DNA of 60,000 nucleotides from Tubulanus polymorphus (taxonomy: Eukaryota; Nemertea; Palaeonemertea; Tubulaniformes; Tubulanidae): contig NC_134034.1 in the NCBI RefSeq assembly GCF_964204645.1, positions 5,639,414 to 5,699,413 of the forward strand, written 5' to 3'. Positions 43,584-53,440 of the stretch are shown here, in pieces. The position numbers were made by a program, and so were the translations under genes. The notes under the pieces were generated by a model. That model had not been told where the DNA came from. It ran no database searches and worked only from the letters and a program-made list of their open reading frames with translations. The first letter of the stretch is position 1, and the number at the start of each line of letters is the position of its first letter.

Positions 43584-46500
43584 TCAGTTGGACACTTTGT
43601 ATCCAGATGCCTCTCGTATATCGTCTGCTGAAATGATGTTTTTAGATTTTAACCCTTTTCTGAAGGCTCGTTTGACCAACGCGGTGACCCGTAATAGTCT
43701 TCGATAGTCAGTGAAGTCCTGAACCTGTATGATCTGGTCTATACCAGTAATTTCCGCCTGACCGGTCCTTGTCTGGAATTCATTTTCAATCTCTAGGCTA
43801 GCGACGAGTATGACCGAGGTGTCTGGTTGGTCGTCGGGAGGTGGTTCGTCTTGGTTTTCCATCCACTCTGGGCCAGTAATCCACATTGATCTCATGAGCT
43901 CGTCATATGTGGCCCCTCTCGAAAGGATGTCTGCTGGATTTAGCTTCGACGGTACGTGCTTCCACTCATGCACATTGCAGAGCTGTTTAATCGCTGTAAC
44001 TCGATTTTTTACGAACACTTTAAGTTCCTTTTCTGATTTCAACCAGTACAGGGCTACAGCTGAGTCTGTGAAATAATGATTGTCAATGCCTGCGTATTCC
44101 TTCTCGTAGATTCTTCTGATTGAATCGGCGTATTTCGCTGCCATAACCATGCCCTCTAATTCAAGTTTTGGGACTGTCCACCCGGCCTTTGCTTTAGAGA
44201 TGACCTTGTTTTTCGAGCCTATGAGACGTATTTTGTTGCCTTGCTTTCCATATATAACACAGCCTACCGCACTATTTGGGGCTGCGTCGCAAAATACCAT
44301 AAGTTTAATCGGTGATTCGTTGTCGAATCCGAGCCACCTCGGAAATTCGATCTGATGAGTCTGATTTAGATTGTTGTGAATGATGCTCCATTCCTTTAGC
44401 TCGCTTTGGTCTAATTCTTGATCCCACTCTTTGGACGACTGCCAGAGTTTGTTGATAAACACCTTAGCAGTAACTGTAACTGGAGCAACCAGACCTAGTG
44501 GGTCAAATACTGCCGCTGTGCGTGATGCGACCTTTCGCTTTGTTATGGTGGCTTCAGTCTGTGTCATTGATTTCCTGGCTATAGTTATGATGTCATTATC
44601 TGCATTCCAGGTCATTCCTAGCAGTGGCACTGATGTTGTATCTCTCACATGGATATCTCGGTTGGTTGCCTTTTTCATTAGGAGTTGAGAGTTAGATGCC
44701 CACTGCCTCAGTCTGAAGTTACCCCGTTGCATTATCTCCATAGCTTCTTCGAAGTATTCAGATACTTGGTCTTCTTTGCTTAATGTACTGAGTAGATTGT
44801 CAACGTAGAGTTTCATACCCATGTCCTGTGCCACCCACGAGTCTCGGTGGGCGTCAAAGTGTTTCGACAGGACAGCCGCCAGCGTGAATGGGCTCGCCGT
44901 AGATCCAAATATGACGGTATTATGTTGGTATGGGACGATGCCCTTCGATGGATCGTTATCCTTATACCAAAGGAAACTTACGTATCGTCTATCTTTCTCC
45001 GCTAGTTGAACTGACAAAAAGGCTCGGGCGATGTCGGCTGACATAGCGACTACACCCGTTCTGAACTGCATGATCAGTGAGGGCAGATCCACCAGCATAT
45101 TGGGCCCTTGGTATAAACAGTCGTTCAGTGAGGGTGAACCTGCGCTCGCGTCAAATACTATTCTCAGTGGAGTTGTTGGGCTGTCTTTCATGATGAAGAA
45201 GTGTGGGATGTAATAACAACCCTCTTCCAACAAGGCTTGGTCTGGGTTTGGGATTTCCGAGACAGTATTCTTCTCAATATGCTCTTGCATCACCTTGGTG
45301 TATGCGCCCATAAGTTCAAGGCGTTGTAGACGATGAGTTACTTGTTTTAATCTGTACCTACTCTGGGTTAGATTGTTTTGAAGTTCTGAGTGGTCTTCCT
45401 TCCATGGTAGCGGTGCGTAGTAGCAGTTATCCTTGTACTGGATTTTCTTTTTATAATCCTCTAAGAATATATTATCCTCTATGCATCCTTGATCTTCGAA
45501 ATGGCCAGGGAATTCGGCGGTATTATTCTGCAGGAATTCGTTGAGTATCGTGTTACTAAATTTTTGGTTAGCATCCCCAATCCCTAGCATATCAGAAACT
45601 GCGGTAAGCGTGAATGCATGTGGATTGTGGTCATCTTTGTACAACGGACCATAAACAAAACAACCGAGATTAGAAAATTGGATGATTGGCCCACCGGGGA
45701 TATTTTCCGTACGGTTTTCGAGGAATAAATATAGGTGACCGCAACCGATTAATATATCCACGGTGAATAACTCAGCTTCGAAATTATCCGCGAGGTGGTC
45801 TAATCTAGATATTTCCGGAAACTCAAGACATTCGGCCCATCGTTTGAGATATATGGGCTTAACGATTTCATTCGATATGGCGACATCGATATGTATCATA
45901 CCTTCGGTGGTAACGATGCCTACGGAAGCGATGTCATACACGCGTTTTGAAGTATGACCCCCAAAACCATTTACGGTCAACGATCGTTGGTAGCGCGGTT
46001 TTAACCTGAGAGCGGTGGCTATATCCTTGCGGATGTAACTGAGCATGGAACCGTGGTCGAGAAGGAGATTTGCATTTTTAAACTTATGACCATTATTTTC
46101 CAGATTAATTTGGCCCGTTTCCAACAAAACTATATCGCTGGGAGCAACGGCAGCCTGAATCGCATTGCTTTCACAAGTATATTCCGATTGATTTTCGCAT
46201 GTATTTTCCGACTGATTTTCGCATGTATATTCCGTTGTTTGATTCGACAAACTTTCACATGTTTCGCTCACAATCTCGTGATTGTGGCCTCGATTCGCAT
46301 TTGGTTCGATTAATCCAATGTTTGTGTTTTTGTTTTGTATCGCTGCGCATCCAGTCGTAGTAGTTAAATTATCTCTGTGTAGACTTGTGTGGTGTTGCCT
46401 GTTGCACTTCATACATCTACCCGAATTCCGGAAATTTATTACTGGATGGTTCGGTTTCAGGCAATTAATACACAGTTGCCGCTCTTCAGTTTTCGCTTTT

Positions 46501-46868
46501 CGATTTTCGAGATTTAGATGACATCTGGTAGGTCCATGTTCTCCGTCGCAGAATGGACACTGGTATCTTCGCTGGTTTCCGACAAAGGATGTAGTTGTCA
46601 TTCTCGGTCGCTGTTGGTTAGACGATGTTGATGTGATTTCTCCAATGTTTTCAAGTTGTTCTTCGAATTTCTTAATAAATTTATCGAGTTCAAAATCACC
46701 TGCTTGGCCACATGTGCCCATCTTTTCGAGAAAGACTCTCGGGATTTTCTTTTCCATTGATGTGACAATAAATGAAGCACATGCGTTGACATCTACGCCC
46801 AGGTGTTGTAAAGATCGAATGTTGGCGTTGGCTTGATTGACGAATTGTGATAGAGACGCAAAGTTCAT
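43584..46868 (-). CDS. BEL copy 1 gag C-terminus, protease, reverse transcriptase, RNase H
   Basis: 1094 codons from an internal ATG, in frame with the gag segment upstream. Domains in order: two zinc knuckles (CPFCDGEHGPTRCH about 104-117; CINCLKPNHP and CMKCNRQHH about 133-165); aspartic protease with LLLDHGSMLSY, the active Asp about residue 271, with His where Ser/Thr is usual; reverse transcriptase with FDASAGSPSLNDCLYQGPN, MSADIARAFL and YVDN (688-691) in place of YVDD; RNase H/A17 region (FCDAAPNSAVGC about 855; PKLELEGMV; TDSAVALYWLKS). It ends at a TGA (43584-43586). The next roughly 60 bases read sensibly only in another frame (a WIQSVQ block), so I infer two compensating one-base changes there. 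Confidence 0.95.
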   Translation of the reverse strand: MNFASLSQFVNQANANIRSLQHLGVDVNACASFIVTSMEKKIPRVFLEKMGTCGQAGDFELDKFIKKFEEQLENIGEITSTSSNQQRPRMTTTSFVGNQRRYQCPFCDGEHGPTRCHLNLENRKAKTEERQLCINCLKPNHPVINFRNSGRCMKCNRQHHTSLHRDNLTTTTGCAAIQNKNTNIGLIEPNANRGHNHEIVSETCESLSNQTTEYTCENQSENTCENQSEYTCESNAIQAAVAPSDIVLLETGQINLENNGHKFKNANLLLDHGSMLSYIRKDIATALRLKPRYQRSLTVNGFGGHTSKRVYDIASVGIVTTEGMIHIDVAISNEIVKPIYLKRWAECLEFPEISRLDHLADNFEAELFTVDILIGCGHLYLFLENRTENIPGGPIIQFSNLGCFVYGPLYKDDHNPHAFTLTAVSDMLGIGDANQKFSNTILNEFLQNNTAEFPGHFEDQGCIEDNIFLEDYKKKIQYKDNCYYAPLPWKEDHSELQNNLTQSRYRLKQVTHRLQRLELMGAYTKVMQEHIEKNTVSEIPNPDQALLEEGCYYIPHFFIMKDSPTTPLRIVFDASAGSPSLNDCLYQGPNMLVDLPSLIMQFRTGVVAMSADIARAFLSVQLAEKDRRYVSFLWYKDNDPSKGIVPYQHNTVIFGSTASPFTLAAVLSKHFDAHRDSWVAQDMGMKLYVDNLLSTLSKEDQVSEYFEEAMEIMQRGNFRLRQWASNSQLLMKKATNRDIHVRDTTSVPLLGMTWNADNDIITIARKSMTQTEATITKRKVASRTAAVFDPLGLVAPVTVTAKVFINKLWQSSKEWDQELDQSELKEWSIIHNNLNQTHQIEFPRWLGFDNESPIKLMVFCDAAPNSAVGCVIYGKQGNKIRLIGSKNKVISKAKAGWTVPKLELEGMVMAAKYADSIRRIYEKEYAGIDNHYFTDSAVALYWLKSEKELKVFVKNRVTAIKQLCNVHEWKHVPSKLNPADILSRGATYDELMRSMWITGPEWMENQDEPPPDDQPDTSVILVASLEIENEFQTRTGQAEITGIDQIIQVQDFTDYRRLLRVTALVKRAFRKGLKSKNIISADDIREASGYKVSN

Positions 46869-46886
46869 AGCCGCTGGTGGTAATTC

Positions 46887-47528
46887 TTAAAGGTTGTTTA
46901 CGTGAGCGCGAACTATTTTACGTTTCTGTCCGAATCGATCCGTGAGTATTGATATTAAGGAGTCCAAATTAGAACCGGACGCGTGGATACCCTTAACGGC
47001 ATCAAGTGCGTTACCTCTCAGCTGCCCGATTATGTAGTTAAATTTAGTGATTTGTGAGAATTTACCCATCAATACGTCAGCTTGTATTGTCTCCCAAAAT
47101 GATGTCCAATCAGTATAATTCCCGCTGAACGTTGGTAATTTCAGTTTGGGTAAGTGCCCGGTCTTCTGGGTGTCGGTATCCTGGATCTGCTCAGGCTTGG
47201 TGTTCTGATGATTACGATTTTCGAGGTACTTTTTTATTTTCAAGAGTCTTATGCGTTCCTGGCTGCGTCTTTCATTCGAATCTTTGATTTCTTTTTCGAA
47301 TTCATCGTCGTCTTTTCGCATTTCTTGGATTCTTTCTGCTAATGTTTCTCTGGATTCGTGGACCAGTCGCATCTCGTCTAATCGTGCTTCGATTTCGGTT
47401 GCATCGTCTTCTGCGATATTGACTTCTTGCATAAGTATTAGGATTCGCTCGTAGTTCGTATCAAATGTGTCGATATCCGCATGTCTTCGTTTTCGGAGCT
47501 GGTCCAGCGTTTCTTTTTCTTTTGGCAT
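46887..47528 (-). CDS. BEL copy 1 gag N-terminus
   Basis: 213 codons from ATG at 47528. The first 110 residues are a charged coiled coil (LDQLRKRRHADIDTFDTNYE ...), followed by the DUF1759-type gag core (LPKLKLPTFSGNYTDWTSFW, about 128-147; FNYIIGQLRGNALDAVKG). It stops at TAA (46887-46889), six codons before the ATG used for the next segment and in the same frame. A single T-to-A change would explain it, so this looks like a recent nonsense mutation rather than a designed gag/pol boundary. Confidence 0.93.
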   Translation of the reverse strand: MPKEKETLDQLRKRRHADIDTFDTNYERILILMQEVNIAEDDATEIEARLDEMRLVHESRETLAERIQEMRKDDDEFEKEIKDSNERRSQERIRLLKIKKYLENRNHQNTKPEQIQDTDTQKTGHLPKLKLPTFSGNYTDWTSFWETIQADVLMGKFSQITKFNYIIGQLRGNALDAVKGIHASGSNLDSLISILTDRFGQKRKIVRAHVNNL

Positions 47529-47558
47529 TTTGATCGTCTAGAGGTTTTGGTTTGTGTT

Positions 47559-47576
47559 ATCCTGGTCACGGCACCA
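47559..47576 (-). promoter_or_regulatory. BEL copy 1 primer-binding site, complementary to tRNA-His
   Basis: The 18 plus-strand bases atcctggtcacggcacca next to the 5' LTR equal the 3' end, CCA included, of animal tRNA-His as I recall it (acceptor ...TCACGGCA + CCA, 5' GCCGTGA). tRNA-His priming reverse transcription is the inference. Confidence 0.8.
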
Positions 47577-47831
47577 TGTCGTTACGAGTGTAACGGTGGA
47601 GAATTGAACATAGAAAAACGTGACTGCTTGGTTAAGATATCATAGCAAGTGTCCTTTATTTTACGTAATGATTACAAAAGAGTATAGTACGCATGCGCGG
47701 GCCAGCAAAGATGAAGAGAAACCGCAGATATAAACCAGATGTAAACAGCTATATGCATGAATAGAATTAGTAACGCTTGACTTCAATATAGTTATGTAAG
47801 TTGGGTGAGAATTGGGACGCAGTTTCCGACA
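47577..47831 (-). repeat. BEL copy 1, 5' LTR
   Basis: 255 bp. Differs from the other LTR by a 2-bp deletion (near 47649) and one substitution (acgcatgcGcggg versus acgcatgcAcggg). Confidence 0.95.
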
Positions 47832-48150
47832 AGCGTGTGGATTGTAGACTACGCGCCACCCACTCCGTAACGCGCATTATCTATTACTGATACATACACG
47901 GTGATCGCTGCGTATATAAGACGATATTGCCTAAGGGACTGTAACTAATCGACGCGCGCTCTCATCACTGTGCCGCAAACTAGATACACATAATCGGGCT
48001 CTAAAAACGGATCGCTGACGCGAAAGCCCAAAAGAATCAATGACGATTAATTATTTTACTAGTAATAGTAAGATAGTTTTCAGCGTTGCTCGACGTACGA
48101 GTATCGATTCAACAGCAGCTAATGTTGAATCGATGTAGCACGTGTACTCG
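47832..48150 (+). repeat. Older BEL LTR relic interrupted by copy 1
   Basis: Homologous by eye to 3790-4040 (see there), with a TATA-like 'gtatataaga'. The young BEL element sits at its left end. At 48103-48134 there is a hairpin, ATCGATTCAACA / TGTTGAATCGAT with an 8-nt loop. Confidence 0.55.
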
Positions 48151-48589
48151 CTGAGTCCATATCACCAATGCGTAAACATTCAATTAATCCGCTGACACAC
48201 ACACCAAGAAAATACGGAAATTTCGGGCAATAAACGACAAAATAAATTTCCCGATATCTATATACGGAAATAAACAACTAAATCATGGAATAGGCCTATG
48301 TAAAGTGCTATTTCAAAAATGTATGCATGGCACTATTTTAAGCGCGGACTAATACAGTTTTACTTCTAGACATGGGTGGCGCTACTTCAGAATTTCAATT
48401 TTTTTATTTCCGCAATATTTTATTAACCAAGCAACAAAAATTCACCATATACGAACTCAACCTTCCTTTTTTCGTATTTAAGCGACTGAAAGTTTCAGAC
48501 GCGTACGTGGCTTTAAACAAACGTTATCGCTTGACGTGACGGATTTCACGATAACAATAGGACAACGTGTACTACGTACCGTCGTCCTA

Positions 48590-48830
48590 AAAAGTGCTGA
48601 TTTTGACGAACAACAATGGCTGCCAGTCAGCCATCTTGATTCTGACAGGGCCAGTTTTTGGGCTGGAGATGTGTCTAGGGTAGATACATGAATAACCAAA
48701 TATCAAGACATTACCTTGAAGCGTCTTCAAAACTTCCCAAAATAACTGGATTCCGTCTACGGATGGAAGGACGGACGAATAGTGAACGCAATAGCCCGCT
48801 GGGACTAAAGTGGGCTAAAAAGCATATCAT
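48590..48830. repeat. Dispersed composite repeat, copy D (tail only)
   Basis: Matches the tail of copy A (14270-14460): 'aaaagtgctgattttg', 'caa.aatggctgccagt', 'gtctagggtagatacatg', 'cttcccaaaataactggatt', 'gctgggact.aag.tgggcta'. It ends about 10 bases from the HAGH donor at 48839. Confidence 0.88.
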
Positions 48831-48839
48831 AAATAGTAC

Positions 48840-48999
48840 CTCTTTTGGTTCAACTGGATCAACAGCAGCGCATGTTTGAGTAGTTTCGTCGATAAGTAAA
48901 TACATATAATTATCTGACAACGCAGGTATTAATCTTATCTTCATGTCTTTATGTTTCAGTATCTGATGTGCTGAATGATGGTAAGTTCTGTAACAATCT
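48840..48999 (-). CDS. HAGH: HAGH exon with the cytosolic-form start codon
   Basis: Hydroxyacylglutathione hydrolase (glyoxalase II) is the second enzyme of methylglyoxal detoxification. ATG at 48944 starts [20 protein letters not shown] and [15 protein letters not shown], matching human HAGH (MKVEVLPALTDNYMYLVID) from memory. Donor gtacta follows 48840, phase 0. The frame stays open upstream of the ATG to an acceptor (ttcttcag before about 48999). This suits a longer mitochondrial form made from a leader exon further right, with the internal ATG serving a cytosolic form, as known for mammals. All five exons here join in phase and carry [15 protein letters not shown] and GDTLF metal motifs, so the gene looks functional. 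Confidence 0.95.
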
Positions 49000-49004
49000 G
49001 AAGA

Positions 49005-49875
49005 AAAAAATATTCATTGATTATATCATTCAACCTGAAGTTAAGAGCTTGATAATGTGTGACTTTTGATCATTTGGCAATATGTGGATTGACATTAGTA
49101 AGACAGATGCATTTTGAGAATCCAATATGGCTACCAGCTACTACAATGCGAATACAACTGAAAGTGATAAGTATTGTAACTTTTACCAAACACAATTTCT
49201 AGAAAAGTGAAGGACTGGAAACTGTTTTGCAATATTCAAATATGATCACCAGGCAACCATCTTGAATGCAATACTTACAAAAATCAATAGGGATCATTAT
49301 CTGCATACCAGATATTTACTATGCAAATAGGATGGTCTACAAAGTCATTGCACCCTGTATGAGGGACCAATGTGAGAATCCCATGTGGTAGCAAATCCAC
49401 CATCCCGAATGGAACTATGATCAAAATTAATGAACATCACAACCAGCATAGCATACTCTTTTCATCAAAATAAAGGCTCTACCTTATAAACTGCACCTTG
49501 TAGTAAAACAGCGAAATAGTTTCAAAATCAAATGTGGTCACCAGTCAGCCATCTAGCAAATAGAGTCAAGGCCTATGTCGGGGACAACTTATGCATTCAT
49601 CGTGTATGTTGAAGCCTTGAAAATGGAACATCCCTAATGCATTATTACACTCCAACTAAAACCCATTAAAAAGAGTTGATTATAAATTGGAATATTCCTT
49701 ATCATGACAAATTCGTATGTAAATCAGAAAATTGTCGACAGATAAATTGTGAAATGCCAATTCAAAATAACTAATGGATATTGATTGATGAATTTACAGT
49801 GAAATCCCGCCCAGTGTTCACATCAAAAGAATTCAAAACAACAAATGTGCCTTACATTGTTAGTACTTAGTACAA
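49005..49875. repeat. Diverged non-coding repeats upstream of HAGH exon
   Basis: 'aa..atggctaccag', 'caccaggcaaccatctt' and 'ggtcaccagtcagccatct' recur every 150-250 bp, resembling the tail module of the dispersed repeat. No coding. Confidence 0.4.
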
Positions 49876-49879
49876 CCGG

Positions 49880-50515
49880 ATGTTATATGAAGAATAAAGC
49901 AGCGAGACAATTGAATGGGAATATAAGGCTTTTGTTCTGTACTTTACCCATCCACATCGGTCACTACATTGGCGACGAGGATTGTAAACTGAGTCTGATG
50001 AGACTGTAAGTGTGTTTAGATATAATCGCGCTTAAGATATTTTGCTTTGATGCAGTTAACGTTCAGTTTAGATGGATATCACGCTGAAAGAGAAATTCGA
50101 CCCAACGGGGGATGCCAGCTCAATTAGTCCATGCTGGAAACGCTGGATCGGTTCGTTTAAATTTTACGTCGTGGGGAAAGGGACATCAGACCTTGTGCAA
50201 GAGAATGCATAACTACTCCTCTGTGCTCGGATGGCAGTACAGGACATACATGAAACACTCGCTGAGGTAGCTTTTGTGTCAGTAGGCCCTAACGACACTG
50301 ATGATGTGTACAGAGGAACATAGCGTAAACTTGATACGTACTTTAGTCCAAAGCTTAATACGCTGTATGAACGTTACGTGTTTGGGTCTCTCAAAAAAAT
50401 CGAAAAAAGAAACTGTCAATCTGTATGTAGCACGTCTACGAATGCGGGCACAGAACAGTAGTTTTATAAACAGTGATGAGATGATCCGTGATCAGATGGT
50501 AAATGAAGGGTGGTA
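49880..50515 (+). pseudogene. Ty3/Gypsy 5' end: LTR tail, primer site and gag fragment
   Basis: The phrase 'actacattggcgacgaggat' (49964-49983) is the LTR end plus primer-binding region familiar from many animal Gypsy elements. From ATG 50072: MDITLKEKFDPTGDASSISP, CWKRWIGSFKFYVVGKGT, a stop at about 50210, LLLCARMAVQDIHETL, then, after frameshifts, LNTLYERYVFGSL and NLYVARLRMRAQNSSF. This is the Gypsy gag core order. It is truncated at about 50510. Confidence 0.75.
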
Positions 50516-50519
50516 ATCT

Positions 50520-51310
50520 AACACTTAACTCAGTGTTAGATATATCGGGCCGCCCAGCTAAAATTATATGCCGCCATGCTAAAAACTCAGCGCCCTGCTT
50601 AATGTTTTTTCCACCCTGCTTAAATTTTTCTCTTTGTCGTATGCGTAATTTACAGGAAGCTAAATCACGATGTGCCGCGATGTGCCTACTAAGTTGTGAA
50701 ATCTGATGCGTGAGTTCTACAGAGATGCATGTTCAAGTTGGAACGTAGCCAACTTCTAAGATAACGGCGGTCTCTAGAATGATTGGCAGCTCAGTGTTTG
50801 GAACGCCTACTATCAGTATCTACGACAGCGCGCTGCATTCGGCACGTGTCACTGATCAATAAAGTTTGTTTAGCGTCTGTGGATCATCAATAAATGTGTG
50901 TACAAATGAAGTTTAAATACAAATGAAGTTTACACAAAGGACTTTTTTTCTAAATAAATGTCAGTTTTGGTTTTGTTTTGGTTTGGATCAATGAAACCAA
51001 CTTTTTAAATTTGTTGTGTAACTTCTATCTTGGAGGCAAACTGAGATCACATGTGGCGTATCTGTTAACCAGATGTGCTACGTAGGGAAAAGTTTACTGA
51101 AATAATTCTACGACCCAACAATTACATAATAACCATAGTAACTAAAGTGTAGTTTATTTTAAAAAAAGTAAAATAAAGTGTAGTTTATTTATAATGCAAA
51201 GTTTAGTTTTTTAGTTGAACAGTCGCAGTGACACGGAATATATCTCGACAGTTTTTCCTGCACTTTCGTATACACTGACAAGATGAGCAATTTATTTTCT
51301 TTCGGTATTG
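50520..51310. other. Non-coding; shares a short motif with the 1048-bp element
   Basis: 'ctctagaatgattggcag' near 50772 resembles 28391 inside the 1048-bp element, so this may be a diverged relative. No inverted ends were found. Confidence 0.35.
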
Positions 51311-51324
51311 TAAAAAAATGAAAA

Positions 51325-52870
51325 TTGGATGACACGACGGACAGTCAAGATGAGGTCCCCATAGAAACCTCAACATCTGTAACAACATCTGAGGCTAAAA
51401 ACATATCGAAGCACAGATCAAAGGGTTTTGATCAAAATTGGTTGAAACGTTACACGTGGCTTCGGTACGACAACGCAGGTAATCAACTTTTACTTCATTC
51501 ATTTTTTTCACCTGAACATTGTTTATATATATGAAGAATTCTACAGACCATCACAACCCATCTAATTCCCTAAGGCCATAGTTCATAGTTGTTAAACCAG
51601 AACACAGCAAGGGTACCGTAGCACATATTTAATAGGCATGATATGTAATAAAATTTCGATTAAAGTATCAAATTGAAAAAGATCAAAACAGGTTTTTGGA
51701 ACAAGATCACAAGTTATTGCCAATTTCCGTACTACAGTATGGTTTTGCATATATAATAATTTTCATACATTTGATTCAGATGACGGAATGTTTTGTAAAC
51801 TATGTACGAGACATGGACAACATCCCAAAAAAGGAAAGCGTTTTTGGACCGCTCTAGCATGTACCTCAATTCGGGAAGATAAAATCAAGGAACAAGAGAA
51901 AACAGATTGCCATTCAGTGGCCGTAACTCTAGAGCGTCAGAGAGAAGAATAAAAGAAGAAAGGGGGTGGTATAGAGGCGGCATTTTCAAGCATGGCGACA
52001 GTTCAGGAAACTGCATTCATTGCAGCATTACGATGCATGTACTGGCTGATTCGTCATGACATCGCACATACAACTACTTACAAGTCCCTATTAACCCTTG
52101 TAAATGATCTAGGCTGCACATACCTTGATGCGCTCCATGTTGAAAATGCTAATTACACTTCTGAAAGGACAATGCAGGAAATGGTTTTCTGCTTAGGTAA
52201 AATCATCAATCATTCCTATCGCATACATTTCAAGCATTTATGTACCGAAATTATTTTTTTCAGGTCAGGCAATACGGAATGATAGACTGGCAGCAATACA
52301 AAATTCTCCAGTTTATGCCATATTGATTGATGAATCGTCAGATATCACTACAACCGACAAGATGCTTGTTTACATCAAGCATTTGGATGACAAAGGAGAT
52401 CCAAATGTCACCTTTGTTCGGAGCTGAAGAGGTAAGTCTTCAAAACAATATATGCACTCATATAAACATTTCTTGATAATCCATCAATCTGGAGAGGATT
52501 ATTAATCCTCTGTTATCAACTCGAAGCCATATCGATTAACATAGAAAATGTACCAATTTAAGAGAAATAATTTATTTTTAGATGCAGTCCATGACAGCAG
52601 AGGCTATATTAAGCAAACTTCAGAATTTTCTTGAGGAAAGTGATCTCGATCTTCGAAAAGTCGCAGGATTTGGCAGCGTAATGGTTGGGTGTCGTAATGG
52701 TGTTGCCACAATGATGAAACACGTAATTACCGTCACTTCAGCAAGACGGTATGATACGCATTTTACAATATTAACAACAAATTTGGTTTTCCAGGCTTCC
52801 CCCATGGTTGTAAATTGCCATTGTGTAGCACATCGCCCGGCCCTAGAAATGGGAGATGCAGGGTGTTTTT
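51325..52870 (+). pseudogene. Intron-containing hAT transposase gene (KIAA1586/C17orf113-like), broken
   Basis: Exons with good splice sites: 51325-51478, 51780-52196, 52264-52431, 52582-52722, 52795-52870. Introns of 301, 67, 150 and 72 bp are all GT-AG. Content: WLKRYTWLRYD|DDGMFCKLC (TTF-like finger); IEAAFSSMATVQETAFIAAL; NYTSERTMQEMVFCLG; AILIDESSDITTTDKMLVYI (first catalytic-type Asp region); MTAEAILSKLQNFLEESDLD; VMVGCRNGVATMMK; VVNCHCVAHRPAL. Stops at about 51950 and 52424, and loss of the DGA preceding SVMVG, show decay. The dimerisation end is missing. Confidence 0.75.
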
Positions 52871-53023
52871 AGAAGGACAATTATCATCGTGCTGTACATG
52901 GCTGACACCTGCCGTGAATTGCGGAAACTATGTCAGAAGATGCTAGAGGGCGATTCAAGCGATTTCGCCACCAAAAAATCTATTTATCAATAACTGACCG
53001 TTTTACTGCAGTTCGCAGCCAAG

Positions 53024-53440
53024 ATGGCAGAAAAACGACGTCGTTATACCGCAGTGCAGGTTATAACTTGATTCATAAATGATGCTGACAGCGATAATAA
53101 TAACTATCATCTAGGAGGTGATGGGGCTGGTGCTGTAGATAGCGATGTCGATGATGGGGCCGAATCCAAAGGGGACTATGACGATTCCGAGTCAAATTAT
53201 GGGTCGGCAAGTGACTTGGATGAGGACAATAATTCTGGGACTCATTCTGCCACAAGTGATCATTCTGAGACCCGTTCTGGGAGTCCTAGAGCCCAGAGTC
53301 CTAGCCCTGATAGATCATTTAGTACAAGTGATGATGAACCACTTATAAACATTATTGCAGCAGCCCACGCAGCTCCACCCCCAGTAAGAGGTCGGGCTGC
53401 GGTTCAAGGCTGTACTTTAGGCGTAGACCTAAAAAACTAA
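53024..53440 (+). pseudogene. piggyBac transposase N-terminus (copy 2)
   Basis: ATG 53024 starts MAEKRRRYTAVQVIT, the usual basic start of this superfamily, then TGA (53069-53071) and a long acidic Ser/Asp-rich stretch ending TSDDEPLINI, parallel to TSDDEPLVNL in copy 1. The catalytic part is absent. Downstream, 'caaatgggttaa' (53815-53823) looks like a piggyBac right end at a TTAA, immediately followed by BEL copy 3. The left end was not found. Confidence 0.7.

Larger units (their letters stand above)
41709..47831 (-). mobile_element. Young BEL/Pao LTR retrotransposon (copy 1), about 6.1 kb
   Basis: Two LTRs (41709-41965 and 47577-47831), primer-binding site, polypurine tract and gag-pro-RT-RNaseH-IN coding, all on the minus strand. 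A 5-bp target duplication agcgt lies at 41704-41708 and 47832-47836. Between the LTRs I see one substitution and one 2-bp indel, so the insertion is recent. The single coding frame is broken twice (see genes). It sits in HAGH intron 1 in the same orientation as the host gene and inside an older BEL LTR. Confidence 0.97.

Noticed and set aside
42384-47454. Plus-strand open frames of 60-94 codons across 42.4-47.5 kb
   Set aside because: They are antisense shadows of the BEL gag-pol genes and have no motifs.
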